Below, piece after piece: positions 1 through 9,312 of a stretch of 64,000 nucleotides of DNA. The translations under genes were made by a program, and so were the position numbers. Source of the stretch: Spirochaetaceae bacterium 4572_59 (GTDB lineage: Bacteria > Spirochaetota > Spirochaetia > DSM-2461); assembly GCA_002084805.1 (NCBI GenBank), contig NBMC01000003.1, positions 62,001 to 126,000 on the forward strand, written 5' to 3'. The notes beneath the pieces were generated by a model. That model did no database searches and was not told the DNA's origin. It worked only from the letters and a program-made list of their open reading frames with translations. Numbering within the stretch: position 1 is the stretch's first letter; each line of letters starts with the position of its first letter.

Positions 1-1488
1 TTTGTTATTACAGCAATTATACAGTCATCTTCTGCTACAACCGTTATGGTTGTCAGTTTTGTCAATGCAGGATTGCTGAATCTGACACAATCCATCGGAA
101 TTATAATGGGTGCCAATGTTGGTACAACCATTACAGGATGGATAGTCTCCCTCTTAGGTTTCAAATTCAAAATAAGTGCTATGGCCCTACCCATCATCGC
201 TATTGGTCTGCCTCTCTACTTCTCCAAGTCCAGCAGAAGACGGGACTGGGGTGAATTTTTCATCGGTTTCGGAATCCTCTTTCTGGGCCTTTCCTTTATG
301 AAAGATTATATGCCCGCACTGAATGCAAATGATGTTTCATTCCTGACTCCTTTCACAGATCGCGGGGTTCTTTCCCTGCTGATTTTCATAATGGCTGGAG
401 CATTGGTTACAATTATTGTGCACTCCTCCAGTGCCTCGATGGCCATAATATTGACCATGGCCCACAACGGGATTCTTCCTTTCGAAGCAGCCGCTGCCAT
501 GGTAATGGGTTCCAATATCGGTACGACAATTGATGCCTTCCTGGCTTCTATCGGTGCCAATGTTAATGCAAAAAGGGCGGCAAGGGTTCATATTCTTTTT
601 AATATTGCCGGTGTTGTAGTAATATCCTTTGTATTCAAGCCTTTTATCCATATGGTAAATGCCATTGTCCCGGGAACTGAAATCACAACCCACCTGGCCA
701 TGTTCCATACCCTTTTCAATATTCTGAACACAGTGATTTTCATCGGATTTGTCAATCAGATTGCCGCCCTTGTGAAAAAACTGGTTCCTCCCGGAAAAAA
801 CGAAGCAGGACTGGAAAAATACACCCTTCCCTACATTGAATCCACCATTCAGAATATCCCTGAAATCAACTTAATGAAAGCCAAGAGTGAAGTTGTTCAT
901 ATGACACAGGTCGTGGAAGATATGTTTGATATCTATGTGGATGTTTTCAAACACCCTGACAAGAAAATGGGTTCCAAACTTGATAAAGTTAAAGGTCTTG
1001 AAGACTACAGCGATCAGATGCAGGAGGAGATCACGAAATTCCTGATATCCTGTTCCGCTGAAAATCTTAATGAAATCGGCAGAAAAAATGTAAGCGCCAT
1101 GATGCGTATTGTTAATGAACTTGAAAGTATCGGAGACTGCTGTTACAGTCTGATACTTCTCTCCAATAGGCGGTATAAAAAGGAAATTCCTCTGCATAAA
1201 AGTGCCATAGATGAGCTTGTTCCCTATACAAAAATGGTACAGCGCTTTTTGAGCTTTATCAAAGACCATATGAACGAACATCTGAATAAGGAAGAACTGG
1301 CCGAGGCTCACGTTCTCGAGAAAAAAATAGACAAAACCAGAAAGAGTCTTAAAAAAGAAGTCAGAAAAAATCTTAAGAGCGGTGCGGATATCAAGGGAGA
1401 ATTGCTGTATCTTGATATAGTACGTCATATAGAACGGATCGGAGACTACTGCCTGAACATTGCTCAGGCTCTAAGAACAGTCCACTGA
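1..1488 (+). CDS. Na+/phosphate symporter (NptA/PhoU-domain family), 5' partial
   Basis: The reading frame is open from base 1, so the gene begins before the window; 495 residues are visible. The first residues contain QSSSATT, and a second copy, HSSSASM, lies near residue 142. These paired QSSS-type repeats are the hallmark of the Na/Pi-cotransporter family. Several hydrophobic membrane segments fill about residues 1-260. The C-terminal half, about 290-495, is helical and charged and reads as PhoU-like (ELESIGDCCYS, RHIERIGDYCLN). The family imports phosphate with sodium across the inner membrane, and the PhoU-like tail is thought to regulate it. The N-terminus cannot be judged. Family call is firm; substrate is inferred. 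Confidence 0.9.
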   Translation, partial: FVITAIIQSSSATTVMVVSFVNAGLLNLTQSIGIIMGANVGTTITGWIVSLLGFKFKISAMALPIIAIGLPLYFSKSSRRRDWGEFFIGFGILFLGLSFMKDYMPALNANDVSFLTPFTDRGVLSLLIFIMAGALVTIIVHSSSASMAIILTMAHNGILPFEAAAAMVMGSNIGTTIDAFLASIGANVNAKRAARVHILFNIAGVVVISFVFKPFIHMVNAIVPGTEITTHLAMFHTLFNILNTVIFIGFVNQIAALVKKLVPPGKNEAGLEKYTLPYIESTIQNIPEINLMKAKSEVVHMTQVVEDMFDIYVDVFKHPDKKMGSKLDKVKGLEDYSDQMQEEITKFLISCSAENLNEIGRKNVSAMMRIVNELESIGDCCYSLILLSNRRYKKEIPLHKSAIDELVPYTKMVQRFLSFIKDHMNEHLNKEELAEAHVLEKKIDKTRKSLKKEVRKNLKSGADIKGELLYLDIVRHIERIGDYCLNIAQALRTVH

Positions 1489-1507
1489 TCCCCTGCCCGG
1501 AGGAGTC

Positions 1508-1831
1508 ATGCTGGTAGAAATTGAGGGAGTAAGACAGATTCCTGAAGATGGACCCAGGAGATGGTTTGTTGATGAAAATATGGATCTGATTATCTGGTAT
1601 CAGCCTGATTTTAGTACAATTACCGGTTTTCAGCTCTGTTATGATAAGAAATCTGTTCAGCGCTGCCTTACCTGGCAGAGAGGGCGCGAAAGCAAGTCTT
1701 CTATCCTCAGCGCAGACGGTCAATTCAGCATAAAACGGGTTATCCGGCTTTTTGAAACAGCCTGTGGAAAATTACCGGATAAAGAGCTGAACCTCATTAG
1801 ACTCTGTTTAAAAGAGACAGAAAGGAGCTGA
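1508..1831 (+). CDS. Small conserved-looking protein of unknown function (107 aa)
   Basis: The start at 1508 is preceded by a good ribosome-binding site (GGAGG about 6 bases upstream). The protein is soluble, has no signal peptide or membrane segment, and carries several Trp, Arg and Asp residues. I recognise no domain. It sits 19 bases after the phosphate symporter and one base before the FecR/PEGA gene, so the three are probably cotranscribed. That gives the only functional hint: something linked to membrane or envelope genes. Confidence 0.7.
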   Translation: MLVEIEGVRQIPEDGPRRWFVDENMDLIIWYQPDFSTITGFQLCYDKKSVQRCLTWQRGRESKSSILSADGQFSIKRVIRLFETACGKLPDKELNLIRLCLKETERS

Positions 1832-1832
1832 T

Positions 1833-3047
1833 ATGAAGCAAGCTCTGAAATTCCTATCCTTTTTTATAATGGGAATCCTGCTGGCACTGGGACTTCTTTA
1901 TTTTTACGCGGATACTTTTTTTAATAGCCCTACTCCCGCTACGGAAATGATGCCCCAGAAGATAGATTCTGCTAAACCCGGTGATGCTGTTATCACCAGG
2001 ATATCCGGCGAAGTCTTTATTATTCGGAATGATGTGATACACGCTCCCCTGCCGGGAGATATGGTAATGGAAGGGGATATCATCAAAGTTGTGGATGAAT
2101 CATTCTGTCAGGTCCGTTTTGCCGGAACGGCAAGTCTGCGTATCCGCAGCAATACCCTTGTACGAATAAGAAAACTCCTGAGCGGCAGCAAAGATGCGGA
2201 TATTCGAACAGAACTGCTGACCGGTTCAATGATCTACAAAGTGAAAGAACTGAAAGACAGTGAAAATCTGCAAATTCTGGCCCAGAAGAGGATTTTCCGT
2301 GTGGAAGGTACCGAGTTTATGGTGGAAGCCCTTCCGAATGGACGGACAGCCCTTTCTGTTGTGGGTGGAAAGGTTGCTGTTCTATCCCTCAACCAGGATA
2401 AGACAGAGAATCTTCTGAAAACTCTGGTAAAAAACGAACGGACAATTCTGGAAAGGGATGTCTCAATTCTTCCGGAAATAGAAATTCTCTCCGGGGATGA
2501 CCGGGATTTATTTAAGGCTGAGTCTCCCGATGACTTATCAATTCAGCGGGAGGATCTGGTATACCTTCAGATATCCAGCCGCCCGGCGGGAGCTCGTATC
2601 TACATAAACGGCAGGCTCAACGGCAGTAATAAAATAAAAGGACTGTTTCTACCGGATACAGAATTGACCATACTCCTCCGAAAAAGGGGATATAAGGATA
2701 AAACCTTTCATATCCTCCCGGGAGAACTGGCAGAGCGAAATATTGTTATAGATTTGATTCCGGCAGGTTTGGATCAGACCCTTGAGGAAGAACAGAAGCA
2801 GGAAAATCTATCTGCTGTTGAACTATTAAAACTCCGGCATCAGGAAGAACTGACAGAATTAAGAAGTAGCTTTACACAAAAACTGGCCGTATCGAGTCAT
2901 GTCAGCGAATCACTCAAAAAATCTGAGACCTTTCTGACGAAAGAGAATATAAGTTTGGAAGAAGAACTGACAAAAAGCCGGAATGAAGCTCGCAAGCTCC
3001 GGGAACTGATTAAACAGATCCAGGAACTTGCTGAAGAGGAACAGTAA
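1833..3047 (+). CDS. FecR-domain protein with PEGA domain and C-terminal coiled coil
   Basis: A 404-residue protein. Residues about 7-26 form a hydrophobic signal anchor. A FecR-like domain covers about 50-190 (GDAVITRISGEVFIIRND, then a 'VEGTEFMVE' strand typical of the fold). Around residues 245-310 a PEGA-type repeat is visible (SSRPAGARIYINGR, followed by a 'RKRGYKDKTFHI' strand). The last 80 residues are charged, helical and probably coiled coil. FecR domains are usually periplasmic, and PEGA domains are common in surface proteins, so the protein most likely stands in the inner membrane and faces the periplasm. No sigma-factor gene is adjacent, so a classical FecR anti-sigma role is not supported here. 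Partner and ligand are unknown. Confidence 0.75.
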   Translation: MKQALKFLSFFIMGILLALGLLYFYADTFFNSPTPATEMMPQKIDSAKPGDAVITRISGEVFIIRNDVIHAPLPGDMVMEGDIIKVVDESFCQVRFAGTASLRIRSNTLVRIRKLLSGSKDADIRTELLTGSMIYKVKELKDSENLQILAQKRIFRVEGTEFMVEALPNGRTALSVVGGKVAVLSLNQDKTENLLKTLVKNERTILERDVSILPEIEILSGDDRDLFKAESPDDLSIQREDLVYLQISSRPAGARIYINGRLNGSNKIKGLFLPDTELTILLRKRGYKDKTFHILPGELAERNIVIDLIPAGLDQTLEEEQKQENLSAVELLKLRHQEELTELRSSFTQKLAVSSHVSESLKKSETFLTKENISLEEELTKSRNEARKLRELIKQIQELAEEEQ

Positions 3048-3053
3048 AAAAGA

Positions 3054-4421
3054 CTAGAGAATCAACTCCACAGGACTGCCCATGAGGGATTCCAGAGCCT
3101 GGGCGATATGTTCTTCTCTGACCATGGCTGTTTCAACAAGCCCTTTAAGACGAGATTCCGAATCCTCTAGAGCCAGATTTCCGGTCGTACCGGGATAGGT
3201 TCTGGAGCTGATGGATTCATCAGGATCCAGCTGCCCGAGACGGTCCAGATGAAGTCCTACTTCTCTGTAGGCATCACGAAAACTCATTCCACCAGCTACC
3301 AGATCCAGTGCGGCATCGGTTGCGTATATATCTTTTGTGAATCCCGCTTTCAACTTTTCCGGATTCACTTCCAATTTATCAAATGTAAGAGTCATGAGCT
3401 GCAGACACTGCATGCTTATATCACAGCCCTTGAGGAAGGGTTCTTTGGTCTCCTGAAAGTCCCGGTTATACCCGGAAGGCAGAGAACGGAGAATATTCCT
3501 TATTTGGGTACCGCAGGCACTGATGGTCCCGGCCTTGGCCCTCATCAGCTCCAGTCCATCAGGATTTTTTTTCTGTGGCATAATACTGGATCCACTACAC
3601 AGTTCAGCAGGCAGACTGAAATACCCGAACTCGGGAAGGGAGAACAGTATCAGGTCCTGAGCCATTTTACTCATGGTCAGGGCCATATGATCCAAAAGAT
3701 CCAGCACCATCAGCTCCATTTTTCCTCTGGAGTTATTTACATAGATGACATTATTCTGAACCCTTGAGAATCCCATAAGACGGGCTGTCATGGCCCTGTC
3801 CAGCTTCAGGGGAACACCGTACCCGGCGGCAGCTCCCAGGGGATTCTGATCCAGAATGTTCCAGGCTGAAGAGAGCAGCTGCAGGCTATCGATCATCTCT
3901 TCGGCAAAACCGGCGGCCCAGAGACCTACCGAAGAGGGCATGGCAATCTGCATATGAGTACGCCCCGGCATGGGAGTGTTTTTATGCTTTTCAGCCAGGG
4001 TCAGAAGGGACTCTGTAAGGGTTCCCCCCTGACGGATTAGCTGCAGAACCTTTGAACGGGCGAAAATACGCACAGCGCATACAACCTGATCATTCCGGCT
4101 GCGACCCGTATGGATTTTTTTCCCCGCCTCACCGCTCAGTTCAACCAGCCTGTTTTCAATAGCGGTATGACCATCCTCATCGGAACGGAGAATGGGAAAC
4201 TGTCCCGCTTTGTGCTCTTTCAAGATTTGACGGAGTCCCTCGGCAAGAGAATCTCTCTCTTCTTCTGTGAGGATTCCGATAGTTGTCAGCATTGCGGCAT
4301 GGGCCATACTGGCCGCACAGTCCGAGGGAATCAGTTTCTGATCCAGAATATAATCGATTCCCACGGTAAACTCTTCAATCAGCTCGTTGAGCTCATAGTT
4401 TTTCTGCCAGAGTTTACTCAT
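3054..4421 (-). CDS. argH: Argininosuccinate lyase
   Basis: A 455-residue protein of normal family length. The fumarase/aspartase superfamily signature GSSIMPQKKNPD is intact, and the upstream HTGRSRNDQV and TPMPGRTHMQ motifs are also present. The enzyme cleaves argininosuccinate to arginine and fumarate in the last step of arginine synthesis, in the cytoplasm. A GGAG motif precedes the start. The gene converges on the FecR/PEGA gene with six bases between their ends. It lies 60 bases downstream of a lipoprotein gene on the same strand, but no other arg gene is nearby, so it appears scattered rather than part of an arginine operon. Confidence 0.96.
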   Translation of the reverse strand: MSKLWQKNYELNELIEEFTVGIDYILDQKLIPSDCAASMAHAAMLTTIGILTEEERDSLAEGLRQILKEHKAGQFPILRSDEDGHTAIENRLVELSGEAGKKIHTGRSRNDQVVCAVRIFARSKVLQLIRQGGTLTESLLTLAEKHKNTPMPGRTHMQIAMPSSVGLWAAGFAEEMIDSLQLLSSAWNILDQNPLGAAAGYGVPLKLDRAMTARLMGFSRVQNNVIYVNNSRGKMELMVLDLLDHMALTMSKMAQDLILFSLPEFGYFSLPAELCSGSSIMPQKKNPDGLELMRAKAGTISACGTQIRNILRSLPSGYNRDFQETKEPFLKGCDISMQCLQLMTLTFDKLEVNPEKLKAGFTKDIYATDAALDLVAGGMSFRDAYREVGLHLDRLGQLDPDESISSRTYPGTTGNLALEDSESRLKGLVETAMVREEHIAQALESLMGSPVELIL

Positions 4422-4481
4422 TATTTATCTCCTGAGGATTAAGTTGGGCCTAGGATAGCATAAAGAAGGAATGAACTCCAG

Positions 4482-5900
4482 TTATTCCAGCTTAAGCATT
4501 TTTACGATGACATCATAGGAGCCGGAGTCCTGATAGGCAATAAATCGGGAGCCCAGGGAACTGGCAACAATTGAAAAAGCCAGTGAAGGGGTATCGCAAT
4601 AGGGTCCGTTGCCGAGGGTCCGCCAGCCACCCTTGATATACTCGTAAACATACTGATCTGTGGCAAGCAGGGGAGTATTATCGGAAAAGTAGAGAGCGAG
4701 CGGATCCGTAGGATTTATATAAAGGGTCAATGGCTCGACATAGTCACTGACACTGTTACTATCCATATCCCAGGACAGCCAGTTAACATCCGACAGGGAA
4801 CTGTCATTACTATTTACAGAGACAGTAACCATAATCAAATCGTTTGTCTCTTCATCCCGGTACAGCTCCCGGACCAGATGTCCCGGTTTTGCAATAGTAC
4901 TTGGATACCAGATATCAAAATCCCAGTCATAGTAATAGAGGTAAATATTATCCGGATCGTCGTTGTAGCTTGCGGCGGCTATCAACTGACCATCAATAAG
5001 ATCGGCCACAAAGGAGCTGGCGGACATGCTTGAAAGAGGCCCGCCGCCATGATGATTCCAGATGCCGTTATAACTCCACACTTCCGGTTGATTACTGCTG
5101 CCATAGCTATCAATAACACTGATGTATGCCGCAAAATCGTTCTCTGCAAAAACTTTCAGATTTCCCAGATCAGGACCATCCAGAAAAACAGGGAGTCCCA
5201 TGGCAGTCCAGTTTCCCGGATCCTGGTATTTTATCAATGAGACAGCATTAGGGGACCCACTTGAAACCGCGGCCGTCCAGATACTCGAATCAGTACTCTG
5301 AGAAGAGAAAGACAGGATATTGGCGGATCCAAAGGGTCCCCCCATATTCACCCAGTAGGGATTGTTATAGGCATCGTAATACTTCCCGCTAAGCAGCAGA
5401 GCATTGTCCATATAGATCAGGTGAGGAAAAACACCCTGTTTAAGGTCTATTTTCACTTGGGCAGCAGTTCCAACAGCTGTCCCGACAGGGGAGCCGTCCA
5501 TTTCATTCCAGAATCCGAGGAATATGGCTTCCACCGTATACACTGTGGTTTTTCCTGATGAAGAGATGAAGGTATAATCCACAGGATTGGAAAAATCCTG
5601 CCCCGATTCTCCGCTGACCTGTTCCTGTCCGTCAACCAGAACAGACTGGGCGCTACTTACAAATTCAGGAACATAGTAGGAAAGGGAACTGTCAGTGGAA
5701 ATGACAAGAATGACCTCGTAATTTTCAATTTCCCCCATAACGATAGAAGACAGAGCGGGGTTCAGAGTTGTATTCAGAAAAAAGGATTCAAGAAGGATAT
5801 CCCCGTCATCCTCGGAAGAGGTCACAGGATTAGAGCAGCTGAACAGGAACAGAACTCCCGTCAGAGCCATAAGTAAGAACTTATTCAGTCGTCGCTTCAT
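4482..5900 (-). CDS. Lipoprotein with DUF5018-like N-terminal domain
   Basis: The frame extends up to 5948, but the Met at 5900 begins a clear lipoprotein signal peptide (hydrophobic stretch, then LFLFSC with Cys22), so 5900 is chosen; the protein has 472 residues. Residues about 30-120 resemble DUF5018/cadherin-like modules (NPALSS..., ...DYTFISSSGKTTVYTVEA). The rest is rich in Ser, Asp, Tyr and Trp with repeated short beta-type segments and may form a propeller. It overlaps the upstream lipoprotein gene by 20 bases, so the two are likely translated together. Presumably anchored to a membrane and exposed to periplasm or surface. Function unknown. Confidence 0.75.
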   Translation of the reverse strand: MKRRLNKFLLMALTGVLFLFSCSNPVTSSEDDGDILLESFFLNTTLNPALSSIVMGEIENYEVILVISTDSSLSYYVPEFVSSAQSVLVDGQEQVSGESGQDFSNPVDYTFISSSGKTTVYTVEAIFLGFWNEMDGSPVGTAVGTAAQVKIDLKQGVFPHLIYMDNALLLSGKYYDAYNNPYWVNMGGPFGSANILSFSSQSTDSSIWTAAVSSGSPNAVSLIKYQDPGNWTAMGLPVFLDGPDLGNLKVFAENDFAAYISVIDSYGSSNQPEVWSYNGIWNHHGGGPLSSMSASSFVADLIDGQLIAAASYNDDPDNIYLYYYDWDFDIWYPSTIAKPGHLVRELYRDEETNDLIMVTVSVNSNDSSLSDVNWLSWDMDSNSVSDYVEPLTLYINPTDPLALYFSDNTPLLATDQYVYEYIKGGWRTLGNGPYCDTPSLAFSIVASSLGSRFIAYQDSGSYDVIVKMLKLE

Positions 5901-6228
5901 AATAATACTCCGCAATGGGACCTGCGGAATATCCGCTTCTGTAGGCACATGCTCTGATGTATGTAGAAGTCGTCAGATACAAGGTATCTTCATACAGTTC
6001 TCCATAGCTGGAAGAAGGATTACTTCCGTTTGTTGTATAACGAATCAAACTCTCCCCATCGGGGGATGTTATATTCAGATAGATCCCGGAACTGTCTCCA
6101 TCCACAGTATAGGCATAAAATTCAGGCTTCTGAAAAAAGTAGGGATAACGGTCAGAACAAGCCGTGAGAGTTAATACTGTCAGACAGAATATAATACAGC
6201 GGAAAATTTCTTTTCCTGAACCTTTCAA
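5881..6228 (-). CDS. Small lipoprotein with chitobiase C-terminal-like (CHB_HEX_C) fold
   Basis: A 115-residue protein. The signal peptide ends in a lipobox (LTLTAC, Cys24). The rest matches the pattern of small Ig-like CHB_HEX_C modules: 'IRYTTNGSNPSSSYGELYED', then 'TSTYIRACAYRSGYSAGP'. These modules are usually appendages of glycosidases or surface proteins; here the module stands alone as a lipoprotein. Its 3' end overlaps the next lipoprotein gene by 20 bases. It is divergent from the cyclase gene at 6457. Localisation is inferred from the lipobox; the binding partner is unknown. Confidence 0.75.
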   Translation of the reverse strand: MKGSGKEIFRCIIFCLTVLTLTACSDRYPYFFQKPEFYAYTVDGDSSGIYLNITSPDGESLIRYTTNGSNPSSSYGELYEDTLYLTTSTYIRACAYRSGYSAGPIAEYYYEATTE

Positions 6229-6260
6229 ACCTTTATAATCCTTCCATGCTTATTTTATAG

Positions 6261-6319
6261 TAATTATGGGCAAAACCCCCTATGGGATCAAGTCATTGTG
6301 CCAATTCAGCCCATAATTA
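6261..6319. repeat. Perfect 11-bp inverted repeat between divergent genes
   Basis: TAATTATGGGC at 6261-6271 is the exact reverse complement of GCCCATAATTA at 6309-6319, with a 37-base spacer. It lies in the 228-base region between a leftward lipoprotein operon and the rightward cyclase operon. The spacing is long for an intrinsic terminator and there is no T-run, so two half-sites for a regulator, or a long hairpin in one of the leaders, are the likelier readings. Confidence 0.5.
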
Positions 6320-6456
6320 AACTATAAACCTTTCAGAGAGGAATCTCAGGATGAATTTGATTCCTTTCATAAAAAGGCTAACCCTTTTCAGGAAAAAAGC
6401 AGATAATAAGATGAGAGAACACGGGAAAATTCACGGCCGGAACGGAGTAATAAGGC

Positions 6457-9312
6457 ATGCCTCAAAATACTACAGCCTATTTTAAAAAGTACCTGAAAGT
6501 ACTGAATAAGCAAATACAGGAGATCGAGTTGCTTACACGGTCATCCTTAAATCAAAAGGGGTCTTCCATCCCCGGTTTGATTCACCGATTTTCAGAACTC
6601 TATCATATGGCCGGTTTTCTGAACCTGATGACCATGGCAAGATTTGCCTTTCTGGGAGGTCAACTGCTTTCCAGACGCAGCGCCGGCCAGAAAGGTCTCA
6701 GCAAAAACGATAAGTCCCTCCTTTTAACTCTGATAAAACAGATACGCCTACTCCGGGACGGTATCTCTCTTGCCGATGAATTCGGTTCTTTTGTCACTCC
6801 TTCCAGGCGCATCATCTACCCCGCTGTAGAAAACGTGAATGAAAGAGCTGTTCAATGGCTGACAAGCCTTTTTGGCAGAGAAGGGATTATCCTTCCCGAA
6901 CGCTTCCCTATCCGCCCTATAAGTATGAACAGAGTAGAGAGCGGTCAGTTGGACTTTACTATTCCGGATCCGGTACTCAGAATGGCCGGAAAAGGAGAAT
7001 ATCTCTCTCTTTCTTATGTGGACCTCACAAAGATAGAAGATCCTCTCACACTTATCAGCCACCTGAGAAGCTGGAAGAATGAAGGGATACTGCAGTTTCA
7101 TGGTGCTCTGGAGTTCCCCACAGAACAAGAAGAGCTGACACCTGCTCTGCCCTATTACTTTATAATAAAAACAAGGGAAGACCCGGAAGATTTCTGGAGG
7201 AACCAGAAGGTATCTGTCCGGATTTTATCCATTCTCTCCGCTCCGGATCAGACTATAAGCCTGATAAGCACAGCAGGACCTCCCAATAGGACCATCAGCT
7301 ATGATCCCTGTGATGAGATTCAACTGGAAACAGAAACCCTGCTCTTTGATCCGGAGTCCACGTCCGCAGCCATCGATGCTGATTTTATGGTTTCCTCAGC
7401 CCGAAGCTTCGAAAAGACAGAGCCTGTTGACGAAACGACTGAGGAAAGTAAAAAAGAAAAGCGGGGAAAACCGGAGCCTGGGACCAGGATCCGCTATCCT
7501 ATCGGGATAAAAATGAGTTTCATCACCTCCCTCATTATTATCATTGCTCTGAGCGGTATGATTGTACTGGCCACCTACTTCTTCCTTCAAGACAGTCAGG
7601 TCCGGGTGGAAGAGAGCAATCTGAAACTGTCAGAGACCATTGCCTCACAGGCAGAGCAGAGTCTGCTGCAGATAGGCAACAGTGCCTCCCTACTTCTTTT
7701 GGGAGCCGCTTATGGAGAGACTCCAGCAGAGCAGAATTACAAGAACTATTTTTTCAGGAGCCAGCAGGATATCCTCTTTGTCGGGATTCCCGGAGAAGAA
7801 AGAAACTTTTTCAATAACAGCCTTATGGGAGAACTGGGCATATCGGAGGAGTTTCTCCGGGGAATCCTGGAAAACTATTCCGATCAGATCCGTCTGGCCC
7901 GGGGAGGAACTCCTTCTGTTTTTAATATGTCCACCTATTTTGCTGTTCCCATACTGGGATTGACCATACCCTATAAGCAGGAACGGGGAATTAAAACCCT
8001 TTTTGTTATTACGGATACCCGCCAGTCCCTTCAAAAGGCGGTTCAATCACGTGGCATTACAGATACCTACATTGTCGATTCAGAGGGTTACCTGATAGCC
8101 CATCCGGATGCCACAGTGGTGACATCGGGAATCAATATGCGAGAGCTGCCGATTGTACAGGAGCTTTTTTCCTCTGCCGTCAATACCGGACAGATCCGCT
8201 TTGAAGAGGACCCTGATGTTTTTTACCTTGGCTCCTATAAAAAAGTAAGCTTCGGCCGCCTTGGGGTTATCACGACCGTCCCGGAAGCCCTGGCTTTTGA
8301 AGCGATATACAAGATACAGAGACGGAATATTCTGCTGATGATCATGTTTGTAGCCCTGGCGATTCTGATTATTTATTACTACTCCAAATCGCTCTCCAAC
8401 CCCATTCGGACCCTGGTAAAAGCAACCAGACAGATTGAGGAGGGCAATTATGATCTCCGTTTGCGCCCCCGGACACAGGATGAAATCGGTGTGCTTACAC
8501 GGGCATTCCTTAACATGGGAACGGGACTGGAAGAGAAAGAGAGAATCAAAGATGCCTTTGGTCGATTTGTAAATAAAGAGATGGCCGAGATGGCCGAACG
8601 GGGTGCCATTCAACTGGGAGGAGAGATCAAACCTACCACAATTTTCTTCTCTGATATTCGTTCCTTTACGGCCATATCGGAAAAACTGACACCTTCTGAG
8701 GTGGTACACTTTCTGAATGAGTATATGACCCTTATGGTTGAATGCGTTAAGCTGACCCACGGGGTGGTGGACAAATACATCGGTGATGCTATTATGGCTG
8801 TGTGGGGTACCCCCATCTCTCACGGAAACGATGCCGAGAATGCCATTAACGGAGCCCTTATGATGAGAACAGCCCTGAGAAAGTTCAATCAGGGCCGCGG
8901 CGGTGACCGGAAACCCATAATCAAGGTGGGCTGCGGTCTGAACAGCGGTGATGTCCTGGCCGGTCAGATAGGTTCCAACGAGCGAATGGAATATACTGTC
9001 ATAGGTGATGCGGTTAACCTGGCGTCCCGGATAGAAGCCCTGAATAAACCCATGGGAACGGATATACTTATCTCCCAGGGGACTGCCGATATGGTAGAGG
9101 GTATTTTTGATCTGATTCCCATGAACAAGATTATGGTCAAGGGAAAGTCAGAACCCCAGCAGATTTATGCGGTATTAGGCCGACTTGAAGATCCGGACCG
9201 CCCCCCATCCCTGAAGGCCCTGCGGGATCTGGTGGGAATCACAGGTAATTTCGACAATATTGCAGATGTAAACACAGAGAAAGAAGAAGTTAAGTATGAG
9301 ATCATGGATTAA
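6457..9312 (+). CDS. Membrane-bound class III adenylate/guanylate cyclase with HAMP domain
   Basis: A 951-residue protein. Residues 1-345 are a cytoplasmic-looking region that I do not recognise. TM1 lies at about 352-378, followed by an extracytoplasmic sensor region of about 240 residues that ends like a Cache domain (TYIVDSEGYLIAHPDATVV). TM2 is at about 624-642, then a HAMP domain (SLSNPIRTLVKATRQIEEGNYD). The catalytic domain, about 705-925, has both metal-binding Asp motifs (FFSDIRSFTAISE and DKYIGDAIMAVWG) and the transition-state segment (YTVIGDAVNLASRIE), so it should be active. It should make cAMP or cGMP in response to an external signal. Its end overlaps the next gene by 17 bases, making it the first gene of a four-gene run. 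Confidence 0.92.
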   Translation: MPQNTTAYFKKYLKVLNKQIQEIELLTRSSLNQKGSSIPGLIHRFSELYHMAGFLNLMTMARFAFLGGQLLSRRSAGQKGLSKNDKSLLLTLIKQIRLLRDGISLADEFGSFVTPSRRIIYPAVENVNERAVQWLTSLFGREGIILPERFPIRPISMNRVESGQLDFTIPDPVLRMAGKGEYLSLSYVDLTKIEDPLTLISHLRSWKNEGILQFHGALEFPTEQEELTPALPYYFIIKTREDPEDFWRNQKVSVRILSILSAPDQTISLISTAGPPNRTISYDPCDEIQLETETLLFDPESTSAAIDADFMVSSARSFEKTEPVDETTEESKKEKRGKPEPGTRIRYPIGIKMSFITSLIIIIALSGMIVLATYFFLQDSQVRVEESNLKLSETIASQAEQSLLQIGNSASLLLLGAAYGETPAEQNYKNYFFRSQQDILFVGIPGEERNFFNNSLMGELGISEEFLRGILENYSDQIRLARGGTPSVFNMSTYFAVPILGLTIPYKQERGIKTLFVITDTRQSLQKAVQSRGITDTYIVDSEGYLIAHPDATVVTSGINMRELPIVQELFSSAVNTGQIRFEEDPDVFYLGSYKKVSFGRLGVITTVPEALAFEAIYKIQRRNILLMIMFVALAILIIYYYSKSLSNPIRTLVKATRQIEEGNYDLRLRPRTQDEIGVLTRAFLNMGTGLEEKERIKDAFGRFVNKEMAEMAERGAIQLGGEIKPTTIFFSDIRSFTAISEKLTPSEVVHFLNEYMTLMVECVKLTHGVVDKYIGDAIMAVWGTPISHGNDAENAINGALMMRTALRKFNQGRGGDRKPIIKVGCGLNSGDVLAGQIGSNERMEYTVIGDAVNLASRIEALNKPMGTDILISQGTADMVEGIFDLIPMNKIMVKGKSEPQQIYAVLGRLEDPDRPPSLKALRDLVGITGNFDNIADVNTEKEEVKYEIMD

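Noticed and set aside
6351-6485. 44-codon basic ORF (MNLIPFIKRL...) in front of and overlapping the cyclase start
   Set aside because: The ribosome-binding site is poorly spaced and the peptide shows no pattern; it probably arises by chance in the leader of the cyclase gene.
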